Shown: positions 9,670-19,411 of the stretch, in pieces
Numbering within the stretch: position 1 is the first letter of the stretch
Layout: the number at the start of each line of letters is the position of its first letter
From: JACDAE01 sp963717195
Lineage (GTDB): Bacteria; Chloroflexota; Ktedonobacteria; Ktedonobacterales; Ktedonobacteraceae
Reading direction: 5' to 3'
NCBI GenBank assembly: GCA_963717195.1
Contig: CAVQVR010000018.1
Coordinates: 1 to 64,000, forward strand
Length of the DNA stretch: 64,000 nucleotides
The notes under the pieces: generated by a model
The model's database searches: none
Told to the model about the DNA's origin: nothing
What the model saw: the letters and a program-made list of their open reading frames with translations, nothing else
Position numbers and translations under genes: made by a program

Positions 9670-10074
9670 TCATGCTTGTGCACTATCAACTGGTTCGAGC
9701 AGGCGATAATCCTCGGTTTCCTCAATACTGAGACTTGCCTGGGCACGTTCAATTTGTTCAGCCATGCCAGAAAGGATACTCAGGCGGTGCTCGATTTCCT
9801 GTGCCTGTTGGTGCAGTGAGCGAAGTTGAGCGGTGAGATTGGAAAATTCAGTAGTAATAGTGGCAACCTGAGATTCCTCTCTTATGGCAGGCAAGTGTTG
9901 GCGTGCTGGTACGGGTTTTTTGACCAGTGGAGGAGTTGTGGTGGAGGATGCAGTTTTTGAAGATGCAGCAGTTCCGGTTGGAGGTGTTTTGCTTTCACCC
10001 ATTGCCAGGAAGATGGCTGTGCCAATAGCTAAGAGTCCAAAGGCCATGAGTCCAGCTACGATTAACATGTTCAT
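9670..10074 (-). CDS. Single-pass membrane protein with coiled-coil tail
   Basis: A 134-residue protein of unknown function. One membrane helix lies at residues 3-25 ('MLIVAGLMAFGLLAIGTAIF'). A Pro/Thr/Ser/Lys linker leads to a coiled-coil at about residues 70-115 ('LTAQLRSLHQQAQEIEHRL'). GGAACAG precedes the ATG. It is separated from the genes on both sides by 158-183 bases without other features, so it is probably monocistronic. Confidence 0.65.
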   Translation of the reverse strand: MNMLIVAGLMAFGLLAIGTAIFLAMGESKTPPTGTAASSKTASSTTTPPLVKKPVPARQHLPAIREESQVATITTEFSNLTAQLRSLHQQAQEIEHRLSILSGMAEQIERAQASLSIEETEDYRLLEPVDSAQA

Positions 10075-10232
10075 AGGTCTGTTCCTTTCGCGTAGGGATA
10101 GTCGTTAACTATATATGATTATGCCACGGATATTACCATCCGTTCTTCTACGTTACCATATTTATCAATGAATAGATAGAAATTGTGCTATTTGTAGCGA
10201 GAGCGGGACTATTGTGTTGATCAGTCAAGGTA

Positions 10233-11973
10233 TTATCTCCTGACGATCAGACCAAGCGCAGTGAGAGCGGCTATGGCGAGGCAGAACCATCCCTCTATCG
10301 GCTGATGGATAATGTTAAGAAGATAGATGCCACCGATCAGAGAGAGAGTAAATACGAAGGCAAGCGAGAGGCCACCTCCGCGCTTCCTGTTTGTAGGAAG
10401 ATCATCATTTCCTCTTCTGCTACGTTTGCGTGGGTGCCTGCTAAAGGAGCCGACGCCGACCTGAACTTCAAGCTGGCCCGCGTCGATTTTGGAGATGAGC
10501 TGATCTAATGAATGGGGTAGCGTCAGGAGTATTTTCCCGGCGTCAAGCAGTTGGCCGAGCACTTGCTGTGCTGTCTGTCCGATACCGGCTGCATCAAGGC
10601 CCAGGAACTTGCGTGCGTAGGGCATTGCAACTTCGACCAGGTTAAAATCAGGGGCCAGTCCGGTTGAAACACCAACGAGGGTACTTACAGCCCGCCCGGT
10701 GAAGGCGAACTGCGCCGGAATCTGAAAAGGTTGGTCGTAGAGGAGTTGCTGGACATCATGAGCGACCTCAGAGTAATCCATCTCACGTACCTGGCCCAGT
10801 GTCATGCCGTAGTATTGATCCATCATTAAGGCTATGCCACGTTCAATCGTGATCAAATTGGCACCTTCGCCTATAAAGCCAAGGTGCACCAGGGCATGAA
10901 CGATTGCACGTGAGTCGCGTAAGAGAAAGCCCAGGAGGATATCTTTCAAAGCGCGTTTCATCGATTTGGAGACTCTACCCACCATGCCAAAATCGACAAA
11001 GGTGATGATAGGATCATCAGGTGATGACCCCTTTCTAACGAAAATATTGCCTGGATGAGGGTCTGCATGGAAGAAGCCTTCATCGAAAAACTGGTGAAAA
11101 TAGGCTTCTACGGTGCGAGAAGCGACCTTCAGGCGATCAATACCCAGTGCATCGAGAGCAGGATAGTCGTTGATCTTGATGCCCTCAATCCACTCAAGAA
11201 CCAGAACACGGCGCGAGACATATTCTTCATGCACACGTGGAATATAGACGGTGGGATTATTGCCGAACATCTCTTCAAAGCGTTTCGCATTAGCCAGTTC
11301 GGCGACATAATCAATCTCTTCATAGGTGGTACGCTTGAAACTCGCGATAGAAGCCCATCAAGTCGATAAAATCGCTCGGATCAAACAGGCGATTAATGAT
11401 CTGGATAACAAACTTCAGAGTACTTAAATCCATGCGTACCAGGTCGTCAATATTGGGACGTTGAATTTTGACTGCTACCGTCTCACCGGTTGTTGCCAGG
11501 ATGCCTTTATGAACCTGTCCGAGCGAAGCGGCAGCAACGCATTTGCGTTCAAGAAGAGTGAAAATCTGCTCGACTGGTCTGCCCAGTTCGGACTCGATTA
11601 CTGAGATCACATGGTCGAAGGGTTCAGGAGGCACCTCGTCTTGTAAAGAACTGAGCACGAGAAGCGCTCGATCGGGTAATAGATCGGCGCGTGTGCTGAG
11701 GAACTGGCCCAGCTTGATCATCAAAACGCCGAGCTCGATAGCGGTCTTGCGAAAAGCGGTCAGTACCTCGACTAAGACATCTGTATCAGGTTGTACGTCA
11801 TAGTGACCACGTGCATGAGCGCGTACTACTCTACGTCGCTCACGATAAATAGCCCATATAGTCCAGAGCAATAGCCGAAGTACGCGCCATGCTCTCCACC
11901 ATTTTCGCCACCATGTAAGCCGCATGTTTGTTTTTTTGCGCTTTTGTTGTGAGCTTTGCAGCGCTCCCGACAT
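10233..11973 (-). CDS. ABC1/AarF/UbiB-family atypical kinase, interrupted by one frameshift near 11339
   Basis: Two minus-strand frames give one ABC1-family protein of about 580 residues. The upstream part has the family's 'KLGQFLSTRADLLP', 'AAASLGQVHKG' (the alanine-rich nucleotide loop) and 'VAVKIQRPNI' (lysine). It leaves frame at 'YREF'. The other frame carries on with 'KRTTYEEIDYVAELANAKRF', then 'FHADPHPGNIF' and 'DFGMVG', the catalytic and metal sites. Removing one T from a TTT run (AAA at 11338-11340 on the plus strand) restores a continuous protein. Two C-terminal membrane helices follow a basic stretch. UbiB-type proteins are ATPases/kinases that support isoprenoid lipid or quinone synthesis. 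GGAAAGG supports the start at 11973. Whether the break is real or an error cannot be settled here. Confidence 0.82.
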
Positions 11974-12371
11974 AATCTAAGCCTTTCCATGAGCTCGTGT
12001 GAATTCCTTCTCGACATTCCGAGTCGGGACCAGTGGGCTTTTTTACAGTGTACCATCATAGTTTAGCGAAGAATGTTTATTAAATGGAAGACTCTGACTT
12101 CCATCCTATCTTCTACGGTTGGAAAAATGAAAGGTTGTCGGCTTACTCCTTACTCCTGGCAGGAACGATTGGTTGGAGTAATGGATATACTTTTATTAAA
12201 TAAGTGAAGAAAAGGACCAGGATAACGTATGCTATACGTATATATTAATATATCTAATAAAGGTTCAGGGGTTGATCAATTGACGAGATCTTTACAAGGA
12301 GATGCCCCTACTTGCACCTTTGCAGGTGCAAAACCGAAAGTGTTCGTGTGAGATGAAGGAGAGGGTGTAAA
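11974..12371. other. 398-base intergenic region, AT-rich, no gene seen
   Basis: It separates the divergent UbiB-like and aminopeptidase genes and should hold both promoters. An AT-rich stretch with partial self-complementarity (ACGTATATATTAATATAT) lies at about 12235-12252. A small perfect hairpin (TTGCACC, TTTG spacer, GGTGCAA) is at about 12313-12331, shortly before the aminopeptidase ribosome site. No open frame or repeat copy was found. Confidence 0.6.
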
Positions 12372-15086
12372 GTGGCTTATTGTAATCGTGTGCAGGCTCT
12401 CGAACTGGGCAATGGCTATAGTGCGCTCATGTTAGATACGCTGTATGGTACGGGTAGTTCCTCTGGTTTGCAGAGTATGCAGCCGGTACCAAAGGCGCGT
12501 TCATTTGAACTTCCTGATGACTCCGTGCATTATGCCCCCGACCGTCCAGCAGATGTCAGGCACGTAAAACTGGAGATTGAACTCGATTTTGAGCGGGAAA
12601 TGGTGAGTGGGACGGTATATACGACGTTCTCCGCGTTATATGAACAGGTCAAAACAATTTCGTTTGATGCAATAAATTTGAATATCAGTAAGGTTGCTCT
12701 TGCCGATGGAAAGCAACTGGCCTATCATACGAGCAGAAACAAATTGAGCGTGACGCTGGATCGTCCCTATCAATATGGTGAAAAGTTTGTCATTGCAGTG
12801 GTGTATGATGCACATCCGCGCACGGGGCTTCATTTTATAAAGCCAGCAGCGGAAGATCCAACACGTCCGGTGCAGGCATGGACTTTTGGGCAGCCACGCT
12901 ATCACAGCCACTGGTTCCCGTGCCATGACGCTCCCAACGACCGCGCCACAACCGAAATTCTTGTGACTGTACCTGCACAGTTTTTGACCGTCTCCAATGG
13001 TAATCTCCTCAGTGTGACCGAGCATGGAAAAAAGAAAACGCATCATTGGCGGCACGATATTCCGCATGCGATGTACCTGCTCTCGCTAGTTGTCGGCGAT
13101 TTCGCGGTGATTGAGGATAGCTATAATGGCAAGCCAGTCACCTACTATGTGCGCAAAGATCGCAAGGATGATGCACCGCTGTATATGGGCAAGACGCCGC
13201 AGATGATGCGCTTCTTCTCGGAATATACCGGCGTCGAATATCCTTATGACAAGTATGCGCAGACGGTCGTCGAGGTCTACACGGGTGCGATGGAGCATAC
13301 CACGTGCACGACACATGGGTTTACGTTGCTCCTCGATGAGCGGGCGTCGTTAGATATGGGAGAAGAGTATAGGGCAGTTGTTGCGCATGAGTTGGCACAT
13401 CAATGGTTTGGTGATCTTGTAACTTGCCGTGATTGGCCTAATGGTTGGCTCAACGAAGGCTTTGCCACCTACTTTGAAGAGCTGTGGAACGAGCATGATC
13501 TGGGCACCGACTACTTCAAGCAATCGATGCTCACACTCAAAAAAGGGTACCTCAGCGAGGATCGTGAATATCGCCGTCCGATTGTCTATCATGTCTACCA
13601 TGACCATGGGTTCGAGTTATTCGATAGACATATGTATAACAAGGGTGGCTGGGTTCTCCATATGCTGCGCCATCAGTTAGGCGAGGCAACATTCAGGCGT
13701 GCAGTCAAAGCCTATCTGGCGCGGTATCGTGAGAAAGAGGTCATCACCGCTGATCTGGAGCGCACATTAGAGGAAGTCACCGGGCATAGCCTGGGACTCT
13801 TCTTCCAGCAATGGGTCTATAGTGGTGGCTATCCAGCATTCGAGGTCAGTTATAGCTGGGACAGTGAGCACAATCTGGCAAAGATCAAAATCAAGCAGAC
13901 GCAAAAAGTTGATGAGTTGACGCCCTGTTTTGTAACCCCGGTCGATCTCGCGTTCACCGTACCTGTTTCGGATGAAGCGGAGAGAGATGGAGGAGAAATA
14001 CGTATAATTCCTTTGCATATAGTTGTAGGTGAAGATGGGCAGGTAGAGCAGAGTTTTTATATACCACTGGAACGTGAGCCGGTGATGGTGCGCTTCGATC
14101 CTGATGGCTGGCTGCTCAAGACATTGAAATTTGAACGTTCGGCAAAGATGTTGCGTTACCAGCTGGCTCATGATGCAGATGTATTAGGGCGTATTGAAGC
14201 TGCCGAGGCTCTGGCGGATAAGGACGAGGATGAGGCATTGGAGGCACTTACTACCGTGCTCAATACTGATGCTTTCTGGGGAGTGCGTACCGTTGCTGCT
14301 ACCTCACTGAGCTCATTCGGCAGCGAAAAGGCTCAATCGGTGCTCATTAAAGCGTTACAAGAACTTGATGAGAAGAAGTTTCCCCGTGTGCGCCTGGTTA
14401 TTGCTGGAGTCTTAGGAAAGTTTCAAGCTCCCCAGCAAGCTGAACTGGCCCAGCGTTCGGCCAGGGTGTTGCGGCAATTGCTTGAACGGGGCGATGCCAG
14501 TTATCGCGTCGAAGCGAACGCGGCAGAAGCCCTCGGCAGGACACGCGGAGAGGGAGCTGTCGATTTCTTGTTAACGTTGCTTACAGAGCGCAGGACATGG
14601 ATGAATGTTGTGGAACGCGGCATATACAATGGCCTGGGAGAGTCAGGTGAGGATCGCGTAGTTGATGTCATCGCCAGTTACCTGAATAGTTCCTCTTATT
14701 CTCTTACTCTACGGTATAGTGCGATTTCCGGGTTATTAGCTGTAGGACGCAATCGCTATCTCTATAGTGAAGGGGCGCGACAAAGAGCGGTAACAGCATT
14801 AGAGAGCGCCGTAGAGCATGATACGTGGGAACAGGTACGTAGCCTGGCCGCCAGAGCCCTGGCATCTCTTGGTGAGAAAAGTGCGATTCCTGTATTAGAA
14901 CAGACTGCCAGTCATGAACTGAGCTCAGGAGCTCAGCGTTCTATGCGTGTTGCCGCGTATAAACTAAGTACGGGTGAGAAGGGTGATGAACAGATCAAGC
15001 AGTTGCGCAAGGATCTTGATGAAGTGCGTGAAGAGAATAGGAAGTTGAAAGAGCAGCTAGGAATGCTGGAAGCAAGAATGCCTTAA
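12372..15086 (+). CDS. M1-family metalloaminopeptidase with HEAT-like C-terminus
   Basis: A 904-residue protein. The M1 zinc site is complete: 'HELAH' at 339-343 and the third ligand Glu362 in 'NEGFATYFEE'. The substrate-binding 'GAMEH' motif is near 303. After the M1 catalytic fold, residues about 590-860 form repeated helical pairs resembling HEAT repeats ('ALEALTTVLNTDAFWGVRTVAA', 'SYRVEANAAEALG'). The protein ends in a coiled-coil ('LDEVREENRKLKEQL'). M1 enzymes remove N-terminal amino acids from peptides. No signal peptide is present, so a cytoplasmic location is expected. The start is a GTG placed six bases after AAGGAGAGGG, which decides it over internal ATGs. Confidence 0.9.
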   Translation: MAYCNRVQALELGNGYSALMLDTLYGTGSSSGLQSMQPVPKARSFELPDDSVHYAPDRPADVRHVKLEIELDFEREMVSGTVYTTFSALYEQVKTISFDAINLNISKVALADGKQLAYHTSRNKLSVTLDRPYQYGEKFVIAVVYDAHPRTGLHFIKPAAEDPTRPVQAWTFGQPRYHSHWFPCHDAPNDRATTEILVTVPAQFLTVSNGNLLSVTEHGKKKTHHWRHDIPHAMYLLSLVVGDFAVIEDSYNGKPVTYYVRKDRKDDAPLYMGKTPQMMRFFSEYTGVEYPYDKYAQTVVEVYTGAMEHTTCTTHGFTLLLDERASLDMGEEYRAVVAHELAHQWFGDLVTCRDWPNGWLNEGFATYFEELWNEHDLGTDYFKQSMLTLKKGYLSEDREYRRPIVYHVYHDHGFELFDRHMYNKGGWVLHMLRHQLGEATFRRAVKAYLARYREKEVITADLERTLEEVTGHSLGLFFQQWVYSGGYPAFEVSYSWDSEHNLAKIKIKQTQKVDELTPCFVTPVDLAFTVPVSDEAERDGGEIRIIPLHIVVGEDGQVEQSFYIPLEREPVMVRFDPDGWLLKTLKFERSAKMLRYQLAHDADVLGRIEAAEALADKDEDEALEALTTVLNTDAFWGVRTVAATSLSSFGSEKAQSVLIKALQELDEKKFPRVRLVIAGVLGKFQAPQQAELAQRSARVLRQLLERGDASYRVEANAAEALGRTRGEGAVDFLLTLLTERRTWMNVVERGIYNGLGESGEDRVVDVIASYLNSSSYSLTLRYSAISGLLAVGRNRYLYSEGARQRAVTALESAVEHDTWEQVRSLAARALASLGEKSAIPVLEQTASHELSSGAQRSMRVAAYKLSTGEKGDEQIKQLRKDLDEVREENRKLKEQLGMLEARMP

Positions 15087-15112
15087 AAAAGACGCCCTTA
15101 CCCTTATGACCC

Positions 15113-15703
15113 CTAATATATTTCGATACTGCATGCTCTATGATAGCGCAAGATGTCCTGCGCCTCTTTTTGCTGATCAGCAGCTTTTATAGTAAGAATA
15201 ATGCTACCTGCCTGGAATTGTTGTGCGTAGTAATGTGCTTTATGCTCTGGTATACCCATGCTCAGGAATTTGGGTGTCATACTTGCTGGGATGGCGACGC
15301 CCAGAGTAGCTGCGAGGGCTCCTCCTGCGACAACCAGGCCAATACCAGGGAGTAGCAATGTTGTTACTGTACCCAGCGTTCCACCGATGATGCCGCCGAT
15401 AATAATCCTTGCCTGGCTCTTTTCCTGCGTATTTTGGGGCTCTTCCTCTACGATCAGAGCGGATTGACTATACTCTATTGGTATGCTTGTTTCTAAAACT
15501 GGAAGAAGGAGTGTATCGCCATCTCCTAGCAAGTCGCCTATAATGTCTCTGGCAAGGGGGTTGATGCCATGTTCATCTGTATCGTAGCGTACTACAAAAC
15601 CAAGCTGATCATCGCTACAACTGGTCCGTCGTAGTTCGTGAATGGCATCGACTGCCGAGCCAGCATCGTCGAATATAGCGGCTACAAGCGTACGCTTTTT
15701 CAT
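15113..15703 (-). CDS. General stress protein 17M/YflT-like membrane protein
   Basis: A 196-residue protein. The N-terminus ('LVAAIFDDAGSAVDAIHEL') has the form of YflT/GSP-17M regulatory-type domains. A glycine-rich hydrophobic hairpin at about residues 98-140 should sit in the membrane. The C-terminus ('GIPEHKAHYYAQQFQAG', 'ILRYHRA') repeats the stress-protein pattern in which an element is read as 'G-x-P-x-x-x-A-x-x-Y'. The family is induced by stress in Bacillus, with biochemical role unknown. It converges on the aminopeptidase gene, 26 bases away. Confidence 0.68.
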   Translation of the reverse strand: MKKRTLVAAIFDDAGSAVDAIHELRRTSCSDDQLGFVVRYDTDEHGINPLARDIIGDLLGDGDTLLLPVLETSIPIEYSQSALIVEEEPQNTQEKSQARIIIGGIIGGTLGTVTTLLLPGIGLVVAGGALAATLGVAIPASMTPKFLSMGIPEHKAHYYAQQFQAGSIILTIKAADQQKEAQDILRYHRACSIEIY

Positions 15704-15918
15704 AACCTGCGCCTCTTTGTTCTGGTGATTTTTTGAATATATAAATCTGATCAGCGAAAAGTTCTACGGCTAGAGTATATCACCTATGGAGAACAGGCTA
15801 TTGTGTAAAAAACGGTGGCGGCCCAGAAGTCCCATTCATTTGCCCGCTAGATAAACAGATGTTATGATTTACAGGTATACGGTATACATGAAAGGCCATG
15901 TACGAAAGCTGATCACTA

Positions 15919-17007
15919 ATGGGCAAAAAAATATTGTTTCTGCTCACACTCGCGGCACTGATCGTCTTCTCGTTTTTCTACGTCGCTGGTGGAATGCAAG
16001 CCTACTCGCGTTATCGGCAAAGTAGCCTGGCTAACGAAGAGCATTGCGGCGGTCAATCACCGGTTCGTATCTGTGTACGTTCACCACAGGCAGTCTTCAG
16101 CGCGTTCTATCCCTCCTATGTAGCGACACAGTTTCCACTTTTCACCGTCACCTATAGTAGTGGTAACCCGATGACGTTACTGATCAGCGTCTCAATCGAT
16201 AAGTTTAGCCAGGTACAAACGCAAACAGTAAATGCAACGAAAACGACGCAGGATATCTCGTTTGTTCCTTCAATGCAAGATCAGGTTTTACGCGGACTTA
16301 CACAGGAAGATCCTACCTCGTTGCATGTGCAGGTGAAAGATACACGAACGCAGGAATATTATGTAAATGACATTCCGTTAGTATTGCACTCGCGCTGGTT
16401 AATGCAGTGGATACCTGCTAATCGATTACAGATTGCAGCCTGGGTGACGCCCGACAATCAATTTATTGCCCAACTTCTGAAGCATGCAGGTGCTCATTTG
16501 CCAGATGAGCAACCGCCAGTACCGCAGGCGATGATTGGCTATAACAATGCAACGCCTCAACAAGTTACCGACCAGGTAGATGCTATTTACGATGCTTTGC
16601 GCCTGGATTATCATATGCAATACGTGCAATCTACCGTCCCTTATAGTGCGAGCGGAGGTGGAAGCAATATAGGACTGGAAACTATCAAATTGCCTGCCGA
16701 GGTTTTGCAGCAACGCAGTGGAATGTGTGTGGAGCTGACCATACTGATGGCGGCGGCGGTTGAGCGTATCGGGTTAAATGCTGAGATTGTTGTGATTCCT
16801 GGCCATGCTTTTCTTGGCGTAGCGCTCGCTGAAAACAGCACACGGTTTTCCTATTGGGATACAGTGGACGTTAATAACAATGTTGCTGCTGATTCTGCCA
16901 ATATTGCAGCAACCAATCTCTATATGCAGAATTTGCAACAACGAACACTTGTGGACGTGATAGTGGTGAGCGATGCTCGCGCTGCTCATATTGGTCCAAT
17001 GCTCTGA
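15919..17007 (+). CDS. Membrane-anchored transglutaminase-like protein
   Basis: A 362-residue protein with an N-terminal signal anchor (residues 4-25). The middle is a beta-rich region of unknown type. The last third is a transglutaminase/peptidase-like fold. The expected triad is visible: Cys270 in 'RSGMCVE', His296 in 'PGHAFLGV', and Asp314 or Asp317 in 'WDTVDVN'. Members act as cysteine peptidases or transamidases, or serve as binding domains outside the membrane. It is followed 30 bases later by the FHA membrane protein, so the two are probably co-transcribed and may share a signalling role; that link is inference. Confidence 0.77.
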   Translation: MGKKILFLLTLAALIVFSFFYVAGGMQAYSRYRQSSLANEEHCGGQSPVRICVRSPQAVFSAFYPSYVATQFPLFTVTYSSGNPMTLLISVSIDKFSQVQTQTVNATKTTQDISFVPSMQDQVLRGLTQEDPTSLHVQVKDTRTQEYYVNDIPLVLHSRWLMQWIPANRLQIAAWVTPDNQFIAQLLKHAGAHLPDEQPPVPQAMIGYNNATPQQVTDQVDAIYDALRLDYHMQYVQSTVPYSASGGGSNIGLETIKLPAEVLQQRSGMCVELTILMAAAVERIGLNAEIVVIPGHAFLGVALAENSTRFSYWDTVDVNNNVAADSANIAATNLYMQNLQQRTLVDVIVVSDARAAHIGPML

Positions 17008-17037
17008 TAGAGGCGATTAGGAGGACGACAACGATCA

Positions 17038-18350
17038 ATGCGGTAGATTTTCCGACCTGGTTTAGTGCTGGTTGTTATAGCGGTTTAGCCTGTTGTATGT
17101 TTGCTGTTGCTGTAAACGCGCTATTTACCAGCCTATGTCGGCGTGGGACGACCCGGCAGCTTGCAGGAGCGATAGTCATCTGTGTTATTGCCGCTCTGCT
17201 GCTGATGCTGGCCCTCGTCTGGTACAATCTACGCTTTAGCGCCGGGCAGGGACAGATAGCAGCTGCGGAAGTCGAACTTGCGCTAGTATATGTGGCGCTC
17301 TGGGGATGGGGAATGCCGTTGGGGGTCACGGCTACATATTGTCTCTTTACTTTACCGCGTAACACAACAACGGCTATGCATATCCCGCGTCAGAAATCTG
17401 GGGTCGCAACAATGCCAAAGCCGCCGAGGTATCAGCAAGGGATGGTCCCGCCTTATGTATTTGACGAAGAGACGCCATGGGGTTGGCTGCAGTATCGGAG
17501 TGGAAACTTTCACGGGCAGCACCTGGCATTAAAACGGCAGGTGGCGACACTTGGCAGAGACGAGGATAGCGATATCTGGATCGACGATGATATGGCTTCT
17601 CGTCATCATGCAGAGCTGGCTTACGACAAGGGGAAAGTCTACCTGACCGATTGTGATAGTCTTAATGGAGTCCTGCTCAACGAAAAGCCTATACGAGGCT
17701 CAATGGTGGTGGAGGCAAATGACCTGCTTCAGATCGGGGAACACTGCTTCAGCTTTATTCTGGCTGATGTGCATCTTGCTGATCAGAGTGACCCGCTTGC
17801 TCACCATACATTGCGCTCATCTCTGCATGGATTAAGTGGAGATAGCGATATATTGCCGAGCACGCCACTGCCGGATGAAAAGTTCTCTGCCCCGGCCATT
17901 TCTGTTGAGACTGTTGAAATTGGTTATAAGGTGCCGCAATTGCCCTCAATGCGTCCTGGCGGTGCAGTGATTATCCGCAATGGTGAGATGGCGAATCAGA
18001 GTTTCTCGTTGGATCGTGCTACTATCAGTGTTGGACGCGGTCTGGAAAGCGATATTGTGATCAACGATACTTCTATCTCACGGCAGCATGTGCAGTTTCT
18101 GCGTCAGCCAGATGGCGATTATGTGCAGGATCTGGGCAGCCGTAATGGGACTCTCGTGAATGGTGAGCCGCTACGTACGCCGCGGCTCTTGCAGGTAGGC
18201 GATGCGATATTGTTGGGCAACGTTCACCTGGAATATGCGGCTTTGCCGACCCCTCGTACTATTCCTACCTCTCATAGCGTTGCACCTGTGTCTTCCTCCG
18301 GCTTGATCAGTGGGCCTACGCCGTTAAGATTGCCAAGCAAGCGGAAATAG
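17038..18350 (+). CDS. Membrane protein with two FHA domains (N-terminus probably frameshifted)
   Basis: The in-frame ATG at 17097 gives 417 residues: two membrane helices, then two FHA domains. FHA1 has 'LGRDEDSDIWIDD' and 'SRHHAEL'; FHA2 has 'VGRGLESDIVIND', 'SRQHVQFL' and 'LGSRNGTLVN'. All phosphothreonine-binding landmarks (GR, S, H, N) are kept in both. A perfect AGGAGG at 17019-17024 lies before an ATG at 17038 that meets TAG after one codon. Adding one G to GG at 17042-17043 joins that ATG in frame and lengthens the first membrane helix, so the true start is probably 17038. FHA domains read phosphothreonines; the kinase at 55526 is one possible source. Confidence 0.8.
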
Positions 18351-18495
18351 TTCTGATAACGCTTCCACCCATAGTCCTCAAAAAGAACGAAGGGCCAGAT
18401 CAAATGAAGTCAGTGCCGTAGTTATTTCTGTTCTCTACAAAAGGGGGTGATATATATTTTTGGGCCTGTCAGGTAATGCATTTTTGGTGGGTATA

Positions 18496-18717
18496 TGTTA
18501 CAATGAGACTGTGGTGAGGGAATATGTGTCCCATCTGGTACGTAATCTCCGAGGCCCCGGTTTCGTTCCGCATCCGGATTCCAGGATTTCACTACCTGAT
18601 AGCCACCAGGAGATAATTTCCTCTGTATAAAGGATATTTCTTGCGCGACCAAACGATACACCACCGAAGGCTATTGTGTAAGCGGAACGAAGATACCAAG
18701 AAGGGGAAATACCACCC
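18496..18717 (+). promoter_or_regulatory. Promoter and structured leader of the zinc-ribbon gene
   Basis: The 367-base gap 18351-18717 holds no gene. An extended -10 box (TGT-TACAAT, 18496-18504) would give a leader of about 205 bases. In it, a ten-base perfect pair (TTCGTTCCGC at 18562-18571 with GCGGAACGAA at 18682-18691) encloses smaller hairpins such as CCTG/CAGG around 18595, and a flanking GGT/ACC adds three pairs. The long stem ends just before the AGAAGGGG ribosome site at 18698. Such leaders are common on cold-shock and RNA-binding genes. The promoter is fair; the fold is not computed. Confidence 0.5.
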
Positions 18718-19041
18718 ATGATGTCCAACGAGGGCTACCGGGATCGCATCCTTACCTGCCGTGATTGTGGTAATGATTTCACGTTCACTGTAGGTGAGCA
18801 AGAGTTTTATGCGAACAAAGGATTGACGAATACCCCCAGTCGGTGCCCAAGCTGCCGTGCACTCCGCAGAGGCGGGCAGTCGAACAGCGGACCACGAGCT
18901 CCACGTGGCGAGCAGTATGATGCAATTTGCGCTACTTGTGGCCGTCCAACCTCAGTACCTTTTATTCCTCGCGAAGATCGTCCCGTCTATTGCAGTGAAT
19001 GTTTCCAGGCTCAACGTGCTTCACGTCCCCCGCCGCGATGA
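18718..19041 (+). CDS. Zinc-ribbon protein with two CxxC pairs of each kind
   Basis: A 107-residue protein. Ribbon 1 is 'CRDCG' with 'CPSCRA' about 27 residues later, and ribbon 2 is 'CATCG' with 'CSECF'. The linker is Arg/Gly/Pro-rich. Similar small proteins occur widely in Chloroflexota and are taken to bind nucleic acid, though no function is established. AGAAGGGG at 18698-18705 precedes tandem ATGs at 18718 and 18721. The stop at 19039 follows a run of C and is probably premature, since an RGG-like tail is readable beyond it. Confidence 0.75.
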   Translation: MMSNEGYRDRILTCRDCGNDFTFTVGEQEFYANKGLTNTPSRCPSCRALRRGGQSNSGPRAPRGEQYDAICATCGRPTSVPFIPREDRPVYCSECFQAQRASRPPPR

Positions 19042-19074
19042 CTCCCGCAGTTAGCAGTGGGAGCTACAGTGGAC

Positions 19075-19149
19075 GGCGGTTATGGTGGTGGTCGGGGTCG
19101 TGATCGCCGCGATAGTGGTGGTCGTGACCGGCGTGATAGTCGCTGGTAA
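19075..19149 (+). other. Detached RGG-like C-terminal tail
   Basis: In the same frame as the zinc-ribbon gene, but 33 bases after its stop, the codons read 'GGYGGGRGRDRRDSGGRDRR' and end 'DSRW' at TAA. Such Gly/Arg/Asp tails are typical of RNA-binding proteins. The bases between (19042-19074) are better explained by another frame ('RDDSRS'), which suggests several compensating one-base changes. It is probably the true end of the preceding gene. Confidence 0.55.
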
Positions 19150-19169
19150 AAAAGATAGTTTTTTAGGCC

Positions 19170-19211
19170 AGAGGGTAGTCCACCAGGTGGATTGCCCTCT
19201 TGTTTTATTTT
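19170..19211 (+). terminator. Terminator after the zinc-ribbon gene
   Basis: A 14-base stem with wobble pairs (GAGGGTAGTCCACC with GGTGGATTGCCCTC) is followed by TTGTTTTATTTT. It fits a Rho-independent terminator and lies 20 bases after the TAA that ends the RGG-like tail, supporting that tail as part of the gene. Confidence 0.75.
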
Positions 19212-19262
19212 CCGTCGGGGCAAAAGAGGCGTGGGAGCAAGATGCTGCTCCGACGGTTTTCT
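19212..19262 (+). terminator. Second terminator-like hairpin
   Basis: CCGTCG at 19212 pairs with CGACGG at 19251, with an inner GAGCA/TGCTC pair, followed by TTTTCTT. It may back up the first terminator. Together with the repeat at 19313 it accounts for the rest of the 370-base gap up to the FabH-like gene. Confidence 0.5.
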
Positions 19263-19312
19263 TAGCCATTTGAAGAGGGCAGATGGGACTCTAGCCCTGG
19301 CATTGAGGAATT

Positions 19313-19341
19313 CCTCGGGCGCGAAATAATCAGGCCCCTAC
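19313..19341 (-). repeat. Dispersed GTAGGGGC repeat, copy 2
   Basis: On the minus strand it reads GTAGGGGCCTGATTATTTCG followed by CGCCCGAGG. It differs little from copy 1 at 784-811 and lies 70 bases upstream of the FabH-like gene, outside any frame. Confidence 0.7.
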
Positions 19342-19411
19342 CCCTGGCATTCTAGCATATGCTATACTAATTGATGGTTGCAATATATCCTCATGATGGA
19401 GGTCTTTTATA

